Shown here piece after piece: positions 4,969-6,704 of a stretch of DNA of 6,704 nt. This stretch comes from Sedimenticola sp. (lineage in GTDB: Bacteria > Pseudomonadota > Gammaproteobacteria > Chromatiales > Chromatiaceae), in NCBI GenBank assembly GCA_027038775.1, contig JALWGP010000392.1, positions 1 to 6,704 on the forward strand, given 5' to 3'. The number at the start of each line of letters is the position of its first letter. Within the stretch, counting starts at the first letter, position 1. Below the pieces are notes generated by a model. It saw only the letters and a program-made list of their open reading frames with translations. It was not told the origin of the DNA and made no database searches. A program made the translations under genes and the position numbers.

Positions 4969-6099
4969 ATGAAAATCCGGCGCCTCCTCCTCTTTCTCTT
5001 CGTCTCCGTGAGCAGCGGCCTGGCGGCCGCATTCCTGCTGCTGCTCGCCTGGCCGCAGCTGGCACACCGGGCACCGGCACCCGCGGCTGGCGTGAACGGC
5101 GACCGGGCCTCCTCGTGGGCCGATGCCGTGGCCGTGGCCCAGGATTCGGTGGTCAACATCTACACCAGCAGGGTGACGCGGGATAAGGGCAAGCCCCTGT
5201 TCAGCAATCCGCTCTTCCAGCGCTACTTCGGCGATCCCCGCACCGCACCACGTACGAGGCTGGAACAGAACCTCGGTTCGGGCGTGGTGGTGGACCGTAA
5301 CGGTTACATCATCACCAACCACCACGTCATCGAGGGCGCGGACGAGATCTTCATCGGCACGGAAGACCAGGCGCCGGTGCGCGCCCGCGTGGTGGGTACG
5401 GACCCGGACACCGACCTGGCGGTGATCCAGGCCGCGGGGAAGGATCTTCCTCCCGCCCGGCTGGGCGACTCCTCCCGCCAGCGCGTCGGTGACGTGGTGC
5501 TGGCCATCGGCAACCCCTTCGGCGTGGGCAAGACGGTGACCCAGGGCATCATCAGCGCCATGGACCGCCAGCAGCTGGGGCTGGCCATCTACGAGGATTT
5601 CATCCAGACCGACGCCGCCATCAACCAGGGCAACTCGGGCGGCGCCCTGATCAACGCCAGGGGCGAGGTGATCGGCATCAACACCGCCATCCTCTCGAGC
5701 AGCGGCGGCTCCCACGGCATCGGCTTCGCCATCCCCATCAACCTGGCACGGCAGGTGATGCAGCAGATCATCGATCACGGCCGGGTGATCCGCGGCTGGA
5801 TCGGCGCGGGCGGCATCGACCTCACCCCCGCCCTGGCGAAATCCCTCGGCCTGGACGACACCATGAAAGGCGTCTACGTGACCCACGTGCTGGAAAACGG
5901 CCCGGCCGACCTGGCCGGCATGGAGCCCGGTGACGTGATCCTGGCCGTCGACGGGGAGCACGCCGGCGGCGCTTACGAGATCATGAGCCGCATCGCTGCC
6001 ACCACACCCGGCACCCTGCTGCGGCTCACCGTGCTCCACCAGGGCAAACGCTTGCCGATGCAGATCAGGGTGCTGGAACGGCCGGTACAGAAATCGTGA
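4969..6099 (+). CDS. degS: DegS/AlgW-type membrane-anchored HtrA serine protease
   Basis: Members of this family sense misfolded outer-membrane proteins through a PDZ domain and make the first cut in the anti-sigma factor (RseA or MucA), releasing the envelope-stress sigma factor. The 376-residue product has an N-terminal membrane anchor (about 7-28, preceded by KIRR), a short linker, a trypsin-like domain (about 50-265) and one PDZ domain (about 275-370). The catalytic triad is His119 (in TNHHVIEGA), Asp149 (in DPDTDLAVI) and Ser223 (in GNSGGALIN), all intact. One PDZ and a signal anchor separate it from DegP/MucD, which are soluble with two PDZ domains. Length is close to DegS and AlgW (about 355-390). 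The next gene overlaps its stop by 4 bases. In Pseudomonas the AlgW gene sits beside a Nif3-type gene, as here, so algW would be an equally good name. Confidence 0.92.
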   Translation: MKIRRLLLFLFVSVSSGLAAAFLLLLAWPQLAHRAPAPAAGVNGDRASSWADAVAVAQDSVVNIYTSRVTRDKGKPLFSNPLFQRYFGDPRTAPRTRLEQNLGSGVVVDRNGYIITNHHVIEGADEIFIGTEDQAPVRARVVGTDPDTDLAVIQAAGKDLPPARLGDSSRQRVGDVVLAIGNPFGVGKTVTQGIISAMDRQQLGLAIYEDFIQTDAAINQGNSGGALINARGEVIGINTAILSSSGGSHGIGFAIPINLARQVMQQIIDHGRVIRGWIGAGGIDLTPALAKSLGLDDTMKGVYVTHVLENGPADLAGMEPGDVILAVDGEHAGGAYEIMSRIAATTPGTLLRLTVLHQGKRLPMQIRVLERPVQKS

Positions 6100-6704
6100 G
6101 CGGACTCCCCCACCCTTCGCGGACCTCCACCGCCCTCTGGCTGGCCCTCTTCGGCGCGGTGCTGACCTGGTCCGCCATCGCGCCCAAGGACCGCTTCACC
6201 TGGTTCCTGGAGGTGGCGCCCGCCCTCATCGGGCTGGTGGTGCTGGCCGCCACCTGGAAACGTTTTCCCCTCACGCCCCTGGTCTACTGGCTGATCCTGG
6301 TCCACGCCATCATTCTCATGATCGGCGGTCACTACACCTATGCCGAGGTGCCGTTGTTCGACTGGATCCGTGACCAGTTCCACCTGCAGCGCAACAACTA
6401 CGACAAGGTAGGGCACTTCGCCCAGGGATTCATCCCCGCCATGATCGCGCGGGAGCTGCTGATTCGTTTACAGGTGATCCGGGGCACGGTCTGGCGCAAC
6501 TTCTTCATTCTTTGCTTCGTGCTCGCCCTGAGCGCCTTCTACGAGCTCATCGAGTGGTGGGTGGCCCTGGCCAGCGGCGACGACGCCGTGGCCTTTCTCG
6601 CCACCCAGGGCGACCCCTGGGATACCCAGTCGGACATGCTGCTGGCGCTGCTCGGCGGCATCGCCTCGCTGGCCACCCTGGGCCGGTGGCACGACCGCCA
6701 GCTC
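6096..6704 (+). CDS. yjdF: YjdF-family (DUF2238) inner membrane protein, 3' end missing
   Basis: This is an integral membrane protein of unknown function. It starts at GTG 6096, overlapping the stop of the DegS-like gene as GTGA, with no clear ribosome binding site, so translation is probably coupled. The frame stays open for 203 codons to the last base of the window. Family signatures are GGHYTYAEVPL (77-87), RNNYDKVGHFAQGF (99-112), YELIEWW (149-155) and TQGDPWDTQSDM (170-181). At least five hydrophobic helices are visible (about 12-29, 36-54, 61-77, 136-152 and 181-195). The ending GRWHDRQL resembles the C terminus of E. coli YjdF (about 209 residues), so probably only a few residues are missing. 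No other in-frame ATG occurs early enough to be the start. Acidic and histidine residues in the conserved loops suggest metal or ion handling, but no function is established. Confidence 0.9.
   Translation, partial: MSGLPHPSRTSTALWLALFGAVLTWSAIAPKDRFTWFLEVAPALIGLVVLAATWKRFPLTPLVYWLILVHAIILMIGGHYTYAEVPLFDWIRDQFHLQRNNYDKVGHFAQGFIPAMIARELLIRLQVIRGTVWRNFFILCFVLALSAFYELIEWWVALASGDDAVAFLATQGDPWDTQSDMLLALLGGIASLATLGRWHDRQL

Noticed and set aside
4856..5080. N-terminal extension of the Nif3-like protein to an ATG at 5080
   Set aside because: The extra 75 residues are Arg/Ala/Cys-rich with no homology, overlap the divergent gene and run through the inverted repeat. The start at 4855 matches family length.
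4747..6039. 430-codon open frame on the minus strand, antisense to the DegS-like gene
   Set aside because: It mirrors an intact protease gene with a complete catalytic triad, and its composition is that of a shadow frame.

Overview
The window looks like chromosomal DNA from a GC-rich gammaproteobacterium, most like the Chromatiales/Ectothiorhodospiraceae/Pseudomonas-type lineages. The evidence is a three-gene petABC operon with a separate cytochrome c1, followed by sspA-sspB, next to a Nif3-family gene and a DegS/AlgW protease. The order DegS/AlgW - Nif3 - petABC - sspAB is a housekeeping arrangement known in this class, so most of the window is ordinary core genome. Coding density is very high: no stretch over 300 bases lacks a gene, and the largest gap is the 182-base petA leader and promoter region.

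Layout. At 1-240 (+) lies the 3' end of a small DUF3301-type gene. It converges on a leftward block of genes on the minus strand: sspB (256-651), sspA (651-1292), petC (1367-2101), petB (2098-3330), petA (3327-3923) and the Nif3-like ybgI gene (4106-4855). A 113-base divergent region at 4856-4968 separates this block from two rightward genes: a DegS/AlgW-type membrane-anchored protease (4969-6099) and a YjdF-family (DUF2238) membrane protein (6096 to beyond the window end). Several pairs overlap by 1 to 4 bases (petA/petB, petB/petC, sspA/sspB, degS/yjdF), so translational coupling is likely.

How the genes work together. PetABC form the ubiquinol:cytochrome c oxidoreductase (bc1 complex). SspA is an RNA-polymerase-associated stress protein. 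SspB is the ClpXP adaptor. In Escherichia coli, DegS makes the first cut in the anti-sigma factor RseA and SspB helps ClpXP degrade the last fragment, so this locus carries the first and last helpers of envelope-stress proteolysis on either side of the respiratory operon.

The most interesting signals are regulatory. (1) A strong intrinsic terminator after petC carries an extended -10 promoter motif in its loop, only about 25 bases before the sspA start. (2) The divergent region is dominated by a 21-base inverted repeat with one mismatch, whose two outer ends each form an extended -10 motif pointing at the flanking gene. It resembles a small mobile or REP-like element acting as a two-way promoter. 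(3) The petA promoter has a near-consensus sigma70 form with a 14-base perfect palindrome filling its spacer. The bc1 complex also shows two quinol-site variants: PVWY instead of PEWY in cytochrome b, and Phe instead of Tyr beside the Rieske cluster. I found no clear wholly new biological system, and no RNA genes, CRISPR arrays or insertion-sequence genes.
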